Source: Methanoregulaceae archaeon (lineage in GTDB: Archaea; Halobacteriota; Methanomicrobia; Methanomicrobiales; Methanospirillaceae). From it: a stretch of 7,673 bases of DNA. Below are positions 1-5,799 of the stretch, piece after piece. The stretch spans positions 1 to 7,673 of the forward strand of contig JAJRBS010000105.1 in NCBI GenBank assembly GCA_028679325.1, read 5' to 3'. The notes beneath the pieces were generated by a model, which made no database searches, was not told where the DNA came from, and was given only the letters and a program-made list of their open reading frames with translations. The position numbers and the translations under genes are program-made. Positions within the stretch are counted from its first letter, which is position 1. Each line of letters begins with the position of its first letter.

Positions 1-190
1 TCGAGAGTCCGACCACGGCGATGAACTCCAGAGGCTGTTCCACAAAACCGGCAAAGATGGCATTAGCCTCGGTGAAGACCGGGGAGAAGAGCACTCCCCA
101 CGAGGAGATGGTGAGGTCGGCCAGCATCAGCAGGCAGAAGCCAAGAAGCGCGAACGTCTGGAAACGGGTGAGGAAGCGACGGGTGGTCAA
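1..190 (-). CDS. Small integral membrane protein, N-terminal part (cut by window edge)
   Basis: About 63 codons are visible on the minus strand, beginning MTTRRFLTRFQTFALLGFCL. The sequence shows a basic N-terminus, then a hydrophobic span at about residues 10-23. A second mostly hydrophobic stretch (about 30-60) carries an ANAIFAGFVE segment that may be a loop between membrane helices. The start is a TTG at 190-188: an in-frame TAA lies only six codons upstream, so no earlier start is possible. A GGAAGG ribosome-binding sequence (206-201) sits 10 nt before it. An AT-rich CATTATTCTT block at 230-221 is a possible TATA box. The ANPxF-like segment is faintly reminiscent of DUF5658-type small membrane proteins, but that is only an impression. 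Function unknown. The neighbouring propeller gene reads the same way with a 125-nt gap containing a T-tract, so the two are probably separate units. Confidence 0.6.
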   Translation of the reverse strand, partial: MTTRRFLTRFQTFALLGFCLLMLADLTISSWGVLFSPVFTEANAIFAGFVEQPLEFIAVVGLS

Positions 191-266
191 TCTGAAAGTC
201 CTTCCTTATGATGGATGGGTAAGAATAATGGGCTTCCGGATGCGGCAACTTCAGTCGGTGTTCTTC

Positions 267-274
267 AAAAAAAA
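267..274 (-). terminator. Oligo-T terminator after the propeller gene
   Basis: Eight consecutive T on the minus strand lie about 42 nt downstream of the stop codon of the beta-propeller gene. Archaeal RNA polymerase commonly terminates at such T-runs without needing a hairpin, and I see no strong hairpin here. This would separate the gene from the TTG-started membrane protein gene downstream. Confidence 0.45.
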
Positions 275-315
275 TCCTTGCCGATTTCGATCCACGCCCC
301 AGTCTTTCCGGTGAG

Positions 316-1458
316 TCAACCTATGTACGATATCCGGTACACAGTTCCGGCAAGGTCATCCGACACCAGGAGCGCCCCGTCCGGCATCACCAGGACATCC
401 ACCGGCCGGCCCCAGGCACTCCTGCCCTGGAGCCATCCCTCGGCAAAGATCCCATAGGAGACGGGAGTGCTGTTGTCACGCTTCACCAGGCTGACCCTGT
501 ACCCGGTCGGGACAATCCGGTTCCAGGAGCCATGCTCGGCGATGAAGACCTGGTTCCTGTAGTCACCCGGGAACATATCCCCGGTGTAGAACCGCATCCC
601 GAGTGAAGCGACGTGGGCCGCCAGGGGCAGGGCCGCCGGGACGTACCCGGCGCAGGAGCCGCCGGCATTCAGGTCAGGGTCCGGGATGTTCTCACCATAG
701 CAGTACGGGAAGCCGAAGTTGAGGCCTCCTGCCGTTGCAATATTCAGCTCGTCAGGGGGGAGGTTCTCCCCCAGGAAGTCCCGGCCATTGTCGGTGAACC
801 AGAGCTCCCCGGTCAGGGGATCCCAGTCGAAACCGACGGTATTTCTTATTCCCGAGGCATAGAGCTCGAGCTCCGTGCCATCCGGGTTCATCCGGTGGAG
901 TGCAGCATAATCAGAGGATGGCGGAATACAGGCGTTGCAGGGGGCGCCGACCGGCACGTAGAGTTTCCCATCCGGACCGAATGCGATGAACTTCCAGCCG
1001 TGCAAAGTGTTATCGGGGAAGGCGTCGCTGACCACCACCGGGACCGGGGGATTATCAAGACGCTCGGCGATATCGTCGTACCGGATAACCCGGCTGATCT
1101 CGGCAACGTAGAGAGACCCGTTCCGGTAGGCGACACCATTCGGCATGGTGAGCCCATCGGCGATGATGACCACGCGATCGGCCCTCTGGTCCCTGTCGCT
1201 GTCCACCAGGGCATAGACCTTCCCTTCTCCCCTCGTACCCACGAAGACCAGGCCATCAGGTCCCCGGGTCAGGGACCGGGCTCCCGGGACGTCCTCTGCA
1301 TAATAATCGATGCGAAACCCGGGCGGAAGGCGTATGGTATCGAGAGGCAGGTCCCGGCCGGGGTTCCCCGGAGAGGTGGGGCGGGGGATGAGAGCAAGGA
1401 GAACCAAGGCTATGATGACCATCGTGACAGCAAGGAGTGCAACAGTTCTCTGTCTCAT
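316..1458 (-). CDS. Membrane-anchored six-bladed beta-propeller, glucose/sorbosone dehydrogenase (PQQ-dependent sugar dehydrogenase) family
   Basis: The 380-residue product has an N-terminal hydrophobic anchor (about residues 7-24) with no lipobox, followed by a proline-rich linker. The rest is a repeated beta-propeller fold. Family signatures are RLPPGFRIDYYAEDVPGARS (43-62), repeated PDGxLxV blade motifs, HGWKFIAFGPDGKLYVPVGA (153-172) with His153 at the usual catalytic/PQQ-proximal position, SGIRNTVGFDWDP, and a closing GRPVDVLVMPDGALLVSDD. This is the soluble aldose/sorbosone dehydrogenase class, which oxidises sugars outside the cytoplasmic membrane using PQQ. PQQ synthesis is not known in methanogens, so the cofactor and substrate are uncertain. 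The family fold is a safer call than the activity. DSDRDQRAD (86-94) resembles a calcium-binding DxDxD loop. An ATG start follows a TATA-like ATATTTAA (1497-1490), which implies a leader of about 10 nt. It diverges from the CBS-domain gene. Confidence 0.85.
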   Translation of the reverse strand: MRQRTVALLAVTMVIIALVLLALIPRPTSPGNPGRDLPLDTIRLPPGFRIDYYAEDVPGARSLTRGPDGLVFVGTRGEGKVYALVDSDRDQRADRVVIIADGLTMPNGVAYRNGSLYVAEISRVIRYDDIAERLDNPPVPVVVSDAFPDNTLHGWKFIAFGPDGKLYVPVGAPCNACIPPSSDYAALHRMNPDGTELELYASGIRNTVGFDWDPLTGELWFTDNGRDFLGENLPPDELNIATAGGLNFGFPYCYGENIPDPDLNAGGSCAGYVPAALPLAAHVASLGMRFYTGDMFPGDYRNQVFIAEHGSWNRIVPTGYRVSLVKRDNSTPVSYGIFAEGWLQGRSAWGRPVDVLVMPDGALLVSDDLAGTVYRISYIG

Positions 1459-1489
1459 GGCCTGTCACGCAGGGAATGGCAGGGAACCA

Positions 1490-1497
1490 TTAAATAT
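1490..1497. promoter_or_regulatory. Candidate bidirectional TATA box
   Basis: TTAAATAT on the plus strand (ATATTTAA on the minus) is the only strongly AT-rich block between the two divergent genes. Read leftward, it would set the transcription start near 1469, giving the propeller gene (ATG at 1458) a leader of about 10 nt. Read rightward, it would set the start near 1519, just upstream of both candidate starts of the CBS gene. One near-symmetric box may therefore serve both. The spacing is inferred from the usual archaeal distance of about 25 nt. Confidence 0.5.
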
Positions 1498-1544
1498 CCT
1501 TTCGCCCACTCTACCGTTCGTTGAAAAGGAAGTTTGTACGAAAC

Positions 1545-1967
1545 ATGACTGTTCTTGACTGCTGCAGGATAGATGTGGTCACGGCGTCACCCGATGCAAA
1601 GGTGAACGAAGTTGCCGAGCTGATGAGCGATTCGAATGTGGGCTGCGTGGTCATCACTAATGACCTGTGCCCGGTCGGCATCGTCACCGACCGCGACATC
1701 GTCACCCGGGTGCTTGCCCCGGGAAAGGATCCGAAGAAGACTGCGATTTCCGAGGTGATGACCCGGGACCCGGTGGTGGTCGAGGACGGGACTGGACTCT
1801 TCGAGGCCATGCAGTTGATCCGGGACGAGTGGGTCCGGGGGCTGCCCATCATCGACGGCGATGGGAGGCTTGCCGGCATCATCACCCTGGATGATATCAT
1901 CCGGCTGATCGGCCAGGAGATGCAGTATATCGGCGATGTCATACGGGAGGCTTCACCGGCTGAATGA
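1545..1967 (+). CDS. Tandem CBS-domain protein
   Basis: A stand-alone Bateman module of 140 residues from the ATG. CBS1 spans about residues 9-62 (ASPDAKVNEVAELM ... GIVTDRDIVTRVL) and CBS2 about 70-126 (VMTRDPVVVEDGTGLFEAM ... GIITLDDIIRLI), with a short C-terminal helix. Both domains keep the G-I-V/I-T-x-x-D-I signature that lines the nucleotide cleft. Such proteins bind AMP, ATP or SAM in the cytoplasm and act as energy or metabolite sensors on partner proteins. No partner domain or operon partner is visible, so the target is unknown. Translation could instead begin at an in-frame TTG at 1521, eight codons earlier, which would suit a leaderless mRNA from the TATA box at 1490-1497. I prefer the ATG because an AAGGAAG (1526-1532) lies upstream of it and because the conserved domain starts just after MTVLDCC. 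The two adjacent cysteines there are unusual. Confidence 0.88.
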   Translation: MTVLDCCRIDVVTASPDAKVNEVAELMSDSNVGCVVITNDLCPVGIVTDRDIVTRVLAPGKDPKKTAISEVMTRDPVVVEDGTGLFEAMQLIRDEWVRGLPIIDGDGRLAGIITLDDIIRLIGQEMQYIGDVIREASPAE

Positions 1968-2099
1968 GACTCCTTCATTGGCTAATGCAGCGGGGCATCG
2001 TCCAGATATCCCCCTGATCAGCACACGGTTCGCAAGGTCTGTTGGTTCGAGGGGTTCCGGTACAACCACCCTGTCTCCCAGCTGAAAGCCTCCCCAACA

Positions 2100-2107
2100 C
2101 ATAAAAA
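2100..2107 (+). promoter_or_regulatory. TATA-like box of the threonine ammonia-lyase gene
   Basis: CATAAAAA lies about 27 nt upstream of the ATG at 2131. There is no Shine-Dalgarno sequence before that ATG (the preceding bases are CCCTCCT), so a leaderless transcript starting at or just before the codon is the simplest reading. The 163-nt gap after the CBS gene shows no other clear element. Confidence 0.5.
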
Positions 2108-2130
2108 CCCGTGACGCATTATGCCCTCCT

Positions 2131-3399
2131 ATGCTATCACCCGCTGCCATTGAAGACGCCGCCCGACTTCTTTCGGGGGCCATCATCCGGACCCCCCTGG
2201 TCTACTCGCCGACCTTCTCGGAGATGAGCGGAGCAGAGGTGTACCTGAAACTGGAATGCATGCAGAAGGCCGGGTCCTTCAAGGTCCGGGGTGCCATGAA
2301 CAGGATCCTCTCGGACAGAAGTTCCCTCGGGAAGAACGGGGTGATCGCCGCCTCGGCCGGCAACCATGCCCAGGGGGTGGCGGTAGCTGCCCGGAGCACC
2401 GGGATACCGGCTACAATCGTGATGCCGGAATGGGTCTCGCCGAGCAAGCAGGAGGCGACGGCCGGCTACGGGGCAACGATCGTTCTTGTGGGAAAGAGCC
2501 TGCAGGAGAGCATCGATCATGCCCTGGCGCTCGCGGCTTCCCGGGAGATGACCTTCATCCACCCTTTTGATGACGAACTGGTGATCGCGGGGCAGGGGAC
2601 GATCGGGCTCGAGATCCTCGAAGACCTGCCTGATGCGGGTATGGTGGTGGTCCCAGTCGGCGGGGGAGGCCTTATTGCGGGAATCGCAACAGCGGTAAAG
2701 GAGAGGCGGCCGGAAGCCCGGATCATCGGGGTGCAGGCGGAGAGCAGCCCTTCGGCGGTGGAGGCCCTCCGGGCCGGCAAGCCAATCACCATCGAGTCCG
2801 AGCCTTCAATCGCCGATGGCATCCGTGTCACCTGCACCGGGAAGCTGGCATTCCCGGTGATCCGGGACCTGGTCGAGGAGCTGGTGGTTGTTGATGACGA
2901 CGAGATCATAGCCGCCATCCTGGCCCTGCTCGAACGGAAGAAGGTGCTGGCTGAAGGGGGCGGGGCAGCCCCTCTCGCCGCCCTGATGACCGGGAAACTC
3001 CCGGTCAGGGAGAACGAAAAAGTCGTGCTGGTGATCTCCGGCGGGAACGTCGATTCGTTCCTTCTCGAGCGGATCCTCCGGAAAGGACTCTTGTTGTCCG
3101 GGAAGATCCTGCAGGTGACGGTCGAGATGGAGGAGGAGGGACGGTCGGTTGCCGAACTCCTCGCCCTGGTGGCTCGGGAGGGGGCCACGCTCATCCGGCT
3201 CGACCAGGAGAGGGCTGCGCCGGATTTGGCCCTTTCCATGATCTTGATCACACTCGAGCTGGAGGTCAGGGACCGGCAGCACCAGGAGCAGCTCTTACGG
3301 GTCTTGTGGGGAGCAGGGTATCGGATCACCCCCTTGATACCTCACGCGGATATCTCGCACGGTTTCTACCATTCCATGGAGAGTGGTGATACGGAATAA
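2131..3399 (+). CDS. ilvA: Threonine ammonia-lyase (threonine dehydratase), PLP-dependent, with C-terminal ACT domain
   Basis: This 422-residue fold-type II PLP enzyme deaminates L-threonine (and usually serine) to 2-oxobutanoate and ammonia, in the cytoplasm. Visible landmarks are the PLP lysine Lys51 in GSFKVRGA, the substrate-binding SAGNHAQG loop (75-82), the glycine-rich phosphate-binding loop VGGGGLIAG (176-184), and an ISGGN motif near residue 305. The core is followed by a single ACT-type regulatory domain (about 325-405, ILQVTVEMEEEGRSVAELLA). One ACT domain and this length match the short archaeal and Gram-positive form rather than the two-domain E. coli IlvA. The product can feed isoleucine synthesis. 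Many methanogens also make 2-oxobutanoate from citramalate, so the role could be catabolic. The gene stands alone, and its 3' end converges on the 48-residue membrane protein gene. The ATG is supported by a TATA-like box 27 nt upstream and by the usual family N-terminus (IEDAARLLSGAIIRTPL). Confidence 0.95.
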   Translation: MLSPAAIEDAARLLSGAIIRTPLVYSPTFSEMSGAEVYLKLECMQKAGSFKVRGAMNRILSDRSSLGKNGVIAASAGNHAQGVAVAARSTGIPATIVMPEWVSPSKQEATAGYGATIVLVGKSLQESIDHALALAASREMTFIHPFDDELVIAGQGTIGLEILEDLPDAGMVVVPVGGGGLIAGIATAVKERRPEARIIGVQAESSPSAVEALRAGKPITIESEPSIADGIRVTCTGKLAFPVIRDLVEELVVVDDDEIIAAILALLERKKVLAEGGGAAPLAALMTGKLPVRENEKVVLVISGGNVDSFLLERILRKGLLLSGKILQVTVEMEEEGRSVAELLALVAREGATLIRLDQERAAPDLALSMILITLELEVRDRQHQEQLLRVLWGAGYRITPLIPHADISHGFYHSMESGDTE

Positions 3400-3415
3400 A
3401 AAGTTCGTGGTTTGT

Positions 3416-3446
3416 CTGATTTTCCTTCCAATTTCCATCAAATCAG
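3416..3446 (+). terminator. Inverted repeat downstream of ilvA
   Basis: CTGATTT (3416-3422) and AAATCAG (3440-3446) are perfect 7-bp inverted arms with a 17-nt spacer rich in T and C. It begins 17 nt after the ilvA stop codon and starts within a TTTTCC run. A role as a 3' stem-loop or terminator is plausible but weak, because the loop is long and no long T-run follows. Confidence 0.3.
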
Positions 3447-3484
3447 GAACAGCAACCAGGAAAGATAATCTTCACCTCGTAATG

Positions 3485-3513
3485 AACAAATCAGGATCGA
3501 TCACCGATTTGTT
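3485..3513 (-). terminator. Inverted repeat spanning the stop codon of the small membrane protein gene
   Basis: AACAAATC (3485-3492) and GATTTGTT (3506-3513) form a perfect 8-bp stem around a 13-nt loop that contains GATCGATC. The stop codon of the minus-strand 48-residue gene (3503-3501) lies in the loop. The position suggests a 3'-end mRNA hairpin, possibly shared by the convergent transcripts. Confidence 0.4.
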
Positions 3514-3647
3514 GGTTTCCTGTTTAGGACGTAGTCAAGGAAAGTGACGATCATGATTGAGGGAGTTGCGATTATAGTAAGGAAAAAGACCATACCACCG
3601 AAGAGGAAGAAGGCTCCCCTTTCAGTCCTGGAAAGCCGCTCGTTCAT
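3501..3647 (-). CDS. Small single-span membrane protein (48 aa)
   Basis: Hypothetical protein of 48 residues beginning MNERLSRTERGAFFLFGGMV. It has a charged N-terminal segment (2-10), one long hydrophobic helix (about 11-37, with a central Pro29) and a basic tail (NRKPTNR). The positive tail and short length suggest a bitopic inner-membrane peptide. The reading frame extends upstream to 3704, but the ATG at 3647 is strongly favoured: an AGGGGGG Shine-Dalgarno tract ends six bases before it, and the longer version would add an unhydrophobic segment translated through that tract. No family is recognised. It is convergent with ilvA and has no operon partner. Its stop codon sits in the loop of a perfect inverted repeat. 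Confidence 0.6.
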   Translation of the reverse strand: MNERLSRTERGAFFLFGGMVFFLTIIATPSIMIVTFLDYVLNRKPTNR

Positions 3648-3871
3648 ATTATACCCCCCTGCTGTCGCCCAATTCCCGCGAGATAAAGCCCTGTAAAAAT
3701 CCAAAAAATCCTAGCCGTTTATTCTCCAAGGACATCTGATAGGAGAGCTTGGAATTGTTCACCGATAAGCATTCCGAGAGGGCATGATAGGACATATGTA
3801 ATAAAGGAATGAAACCCAACGGGATGGTGTTGACGGGCCCGGTATCTATACCTATGTTTATCAGGATGCAC

Positions 3872-3886
3872 GAGGATACTGTCCTC
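3872..3886 (+). promoter_or_regulatory. Small hairpin in front of the secreted-protein gene
   Basis: GAGGA (3872-3876) and TCCTC (3882-3886) pair around TACTG, 12 nt before the ATG of the secreted-protein gene. A weak TATA-like TATGTTTATC lies at 3853-3862. If that is the promoter, the hairpin falls at or just upstream of the transcript start. It could be an operator, or it could be chance. Confidence 0.2.
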
Positions 3887-3898
3887 TAAAAAACGGGG

Positions 3899-4423
3899 AT
3901 GAGAGGAGTGAAACGATATGCAACGATGGCCGGGCTGGTGCTGGTCTTCGCCCTCCTGGCCGCACCGGCGGCTGCCTTTACCATGGACAGCCTGAACATT
4001 GCCGTCAAAGAGAACGGGAATGCAGAAGTTACCGCCGATTACACCCTCACCTGGCTCGAGCGGATCGGGATCTTCATGCGGATAGCCCAGCCTGAGGCCC
4101 TGCTCACACAGACACTGGAACAGTACTCGGGAAAGGACGTGACAGTTAAATCGGTCACTCCGGGCAGGACCTTTTTGTCGATCAACGATTTCGCCGTTGT
4201 ACGGCATACCGGGGAGAAACCCACCTATGTTACGCCCACCCTTGACTTCTCGGGGGTTGAGCCAGCTATCAGGGGCTACCGGTTCTCGCGGTTTATATCT
4301 GTCGATGCCTCGCCAGGACTGACTGTTGTCTCCTTCCCTGACGGGCACCAGCAGGTCTTCTACAACGTGCTTGTCATTCCCTCGATAACATATACAGAAG
4401 GTTCATCACCGGGCTGCTGCTAA
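3899..4423 (+). CDS. Secreted protein of unknown function
   Basis: The 174-residue protein has a classic signal peptide: basic MRGVKRY, a hydrophobic core at about 10-22, and an AAPAAA cleavage region near residue 26. The mature part is about 148 residues, predicted beta-rich (SLNIAVKENGNAEVTADYTL, then PTLDFSGVEPAIRGY and RFISVDASPGLTVVSFPDGH), and ends in SPGCC. The opening resembles extracellular domains in which a strand carrying an N-G-x-A motif starts a beta sandwich. I recall similar uncharacterised secreted proteins in Methanomicrobiales, but that is from memory. There is no C-terminal anchor, and the terminal Cys-Cys pair is odd: the two residues could form disulfides, or the C-terminus could be frameshifted. 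The start is uncertain: the ATG at 3899 has no clear Shine-Dalgarno sequence, and GTG at 3908 or ATG at 3926 would still leave a signal peptide. It is convergent with the kinase gene. Confidence 0.75.
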   Translation: MRGVKRYATMAGLVLVFALLAAPAAAFTMDSLNIAVKENGNAEVTADYTLTWLERIGIFMRIAQPEALLTQTLEQYSGKDVTVKSVTPGRTFLSINDFAVVRHTGEKPTYVTPTLDFSGVEPAIRGYRFSRFISVDASPGLTVVSFPDGHQQVFYNVLVIPSITYTEGSSPGCC

Positions 4424-4439
4424 AGGCCATGCGAAGAGG

Positions 4440-4491
4440 GGAGATCACGATCTCCTTTCCCGGGAACTCCCTGAGGGGAACGACTTTTTTT
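4440..4491 (+). terminator. Stem-loop plus T7 terminator after the secreted-protein gene
   Basis: GGAGAT (4440-4445) and ATCTCC (4450-4455) form a perfect stem with loop CACG. It is followed by the palindrome TTCCCGGGAA (4457-4466), a minor TCCC/GGGA hairpin, and then seven T (4485-4491). This lies 17-68 nt after the stop codon at 4423, in the convergent gap before the kinase gene's 3' end, and is the best terminator candidate in the window. Confidence 0.6.
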
Positions 4492-4517
4492 CCTGGCAGC
4501 GCGAGGTTAGCTGCACG

Positions 4518-5408
4518 TCACCGATAGTCCTGGGAAAACCCTGTCGCGGGGTCAAGGTACACAGACCCGACCTGTATCGATGAGATCCCCCCGAGATTTT
4601 CCAGAGGTGCCCTGAAGCGGATGATCCCTCGTACAACGTCCAGGCTCTCCACGATGCCAAGGGAGATGGCCAGCATCTCCCGGTCGCAGAGCCCGACCAG
4701 GAGCCCCCGCCAGACCTCCTCCCGGAAGGTCTCGGGGACCCTGCCGTGAAAACCCACTCCTTCAAGCGGCATCTCCCAGCTGACAGCCCGAGAGAAATAG
4801 TCCCGGAACTTCTCCATGCGGTACCATGTCCGCCAGCTCCGGCTCCGGGTCCTGACCGAGAGGGAGGGGGAGAGGGTCCGGACTTCCATGCCTGGCCTTC
4901 CCCTGAAGTTGGCGAGAATCGGATCGAGCTCGTCCTCCCGGGAAACGGCCAGCAGGAGACCGGGGTTAAGGATATCGATCATCCGGATATGGAACTCCCC
5001 GGCCACCAGCCCGCTGACCCATCCGGGCGAATCGATGATGATGTAGGAGGCATCGCTCTCATGGGCCATCTGGAGCAGGCGGGCAGCCCCGGCCATCTCC
5101 TGGATGAGGTGGCCGGACGGGGACGTTGACCCCACGAACCGGAGCGCTGTCCGGAATGGCACGCGACCCCCATCCCTGTACAGGGCCAGTCCTACGGTGG
5201 CCGGAGGCCCTATGGTGGACTGCCCAGTGTCGCAGTCAAGGTAGGCAGAGACGGAATCCCGGGAGATTTCCTCCACCAGGAAACGGCAGAGCGTGCTCTT
5301 GCCGGTATCGGTTGCACCGAGCAGGTAGACCACCGCCTCCTTCGTGCCTCTCAACCCTGAAACCAGTTCCCGCCATTCCGGATGGACGATGACCCCGTTC
5401 TCTTTCAC
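4518..5408 (-). CDS. Clp1/Grc3-family P-loop polynucleotide 5'-kinase (archaeal)
   Basis: The product is 296 residues. The Walker A loop is GATDTGKST (31-39). The family-specific segment DCDTGQSTIGPPATVGL (58-74) carries the D-x-D-x-GQ and GPPAT signatures of Clp1, Grc3 and NOL9 kinases. A lid-like GSTSPSGHLIQEMAGAARLL follows (93-112), then the beta strand and Walker B-like YIIIDSPGW (122-130). These enzymes transfer the gamma-phosphate of ATP to a 5'-OH of RNA or DNA, acting in tRNA splicing, rRNA processing or repair. The archaeal substrate in vivo is not settled. The C-terminal part (about 185-296) is divergent and shorter than in eukaryotic Clp1, and the separate N-terminal Clp1 domain is absent. 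The start is GTG at 5408, with TATTTATT (5437-5430) about 25 nt upstream and no Shine-Dalgarno sequence, so the mRNA is probably leaderless. Confidence 0.85.
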   Translation of the reverse strand: MKENGVIVHPEWRELVSGLRGTKEAVVYLLGATDTGKSTLCRFLVEEISRDSVSAYLDCDTGQSTIGPPATVGLALYRDGGRVPFRTALRFVGSTSPSGHLIQEMAGAARLLQMAHESDASYIIIDSPGWVSGLVAGEFHIRMIDILNPGLLLAVSREDELDPILANFRGRPGMEVRTLSPSLSVRTRSRSWRTWYRMEKFRDYFSRAVSWEMPLEGVGFHGRVPETFREEVWRGLLVGLCDREMLAISLGIVESLDVVRGIIRFRAPLENLGGISSIQVGSVYLDPATGFSQDYR

Positions 5409-5429
5409 TGCTGGCAGGTATTCTTCGTT

Positions 5430-5437
5430 GAAATAAA
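5430..5437 (-). promoter_or_regulatory. TATA box of the polynucleotide kinase gene
   Basis: TATTTATT on the minus strand is centred about 25 nt before the GTG start at 5408. There is no ribosome-binding sequence in between (the preceding bases are CTGCCAGCA), which fits leaderless transcription. It is one of the clearest TATA-like boxes in the window. Confidence 0.6.
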
Positions 5438-5461
5438 TAGGATGCGGACACGTGATCCGGC

Positions 5462-5494
5462 ATGAATCCAGAAATAAAAAATCCCCGGATTCAT
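5462..5494. repeat. 8-bp inverted repeat upstream of the kinase gene
   Basis: ATGAATCC (5462-5469) and GGATTCAT (5487-5494) are perfect inverted arms with an A-rich 17-nt spacer. The repeat sits about 25 nt upstream of the kinase TATA box, a fitting place for a regulator-binding site. Confidence 0.35.
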
Positions 5495-5683
5495 TTCCGT
5501 TTGAAATAATACGGACGATAATGGTTTTTTTCTCCGGAAATTTTTATGGCAGGCGGGGTATCTGAGACATGAGATGTGGAAGCATCAATACGGGATCCCT
5601 TCATGCAATGACCTGCTTGCAGGAAAAAAGAAACCACTTTTATGTATAGCATCATTCGGTTTATTGCAAACGGAGAGGTCGGC

Positions 5684-5785
5684 GTGATAACGATGCATTC
5701 CCTGAGAAAATATCTTCAAATTTTTGTTCAATGGAAGATTCAGAAGAAATCATTGCGTTTCAGAGCAACGTGTGTGAAGGCCTAA
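5684..5785 (+). CDS. Candidate 33-residue basic peptide
   Basis: The short frame starts with GTG and reads MITMHSLRKYLQIFVQWKIQ, then a basic tail with KK, R and K residues, ending at TAA. The only support is upstream signals in the right order: a TATA-like TTTTATGTATAG (5638-5649), then a GGAGAGG Shine-Dalgarno tract (5672-5678) five bases before the GTG. The peptide could form an amphipathic basic helix. A frame this short can arise by chance in an AT-rich spacer, and an inner ATG at 5693 is an alternative start. No family is recognised. Confidence 0.25.
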   Translation: MITMHSLRKYLQIFVQWKIQKKSLRFRATCVKA

Positions 5786-5799
5786 GGACGCATGTATTC

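Noticed and set aside
613..1524. 303-codon open frame on the plus strand
   Set aside because: It is antisense to the propeller gene, whose domain motifs are unmistakable; the plus-strand product is an Arg/Gly/Val/Glu-rich shadow of high-GC coding DNA.
2038..2060. GGTTCGAGG resembling a tRNA B box or T-loop
   Set aside because: No acceptor stem, anticodon arm or D-arm can be built around it.
1953..2186. 77-codon minus-strand frame across the CBS-ilvA gap
   Set aside because: Its ATG lies inside ilvA, it has no ribosome site or TATA box, and no family is recognised.
2517..3329. 270-codon open frame on the minus strand
   Set aside because: It is antisense to ilvA, and the product is Ser/Arg-rich low-complexity without a domain.
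1521..3399. CBS gene and ilvA as an operon
   Set aside because: The 163-nt gap and a TATA-like box 27 nt before ilvA argue for separate transcription.
3719..4348. 209-codon open frame on the minus strand
   Set aside because: It is antisense to the secreted-protein gene, which has a proper signal peptide; this product has scattered charges, no motif and no ribosome site.
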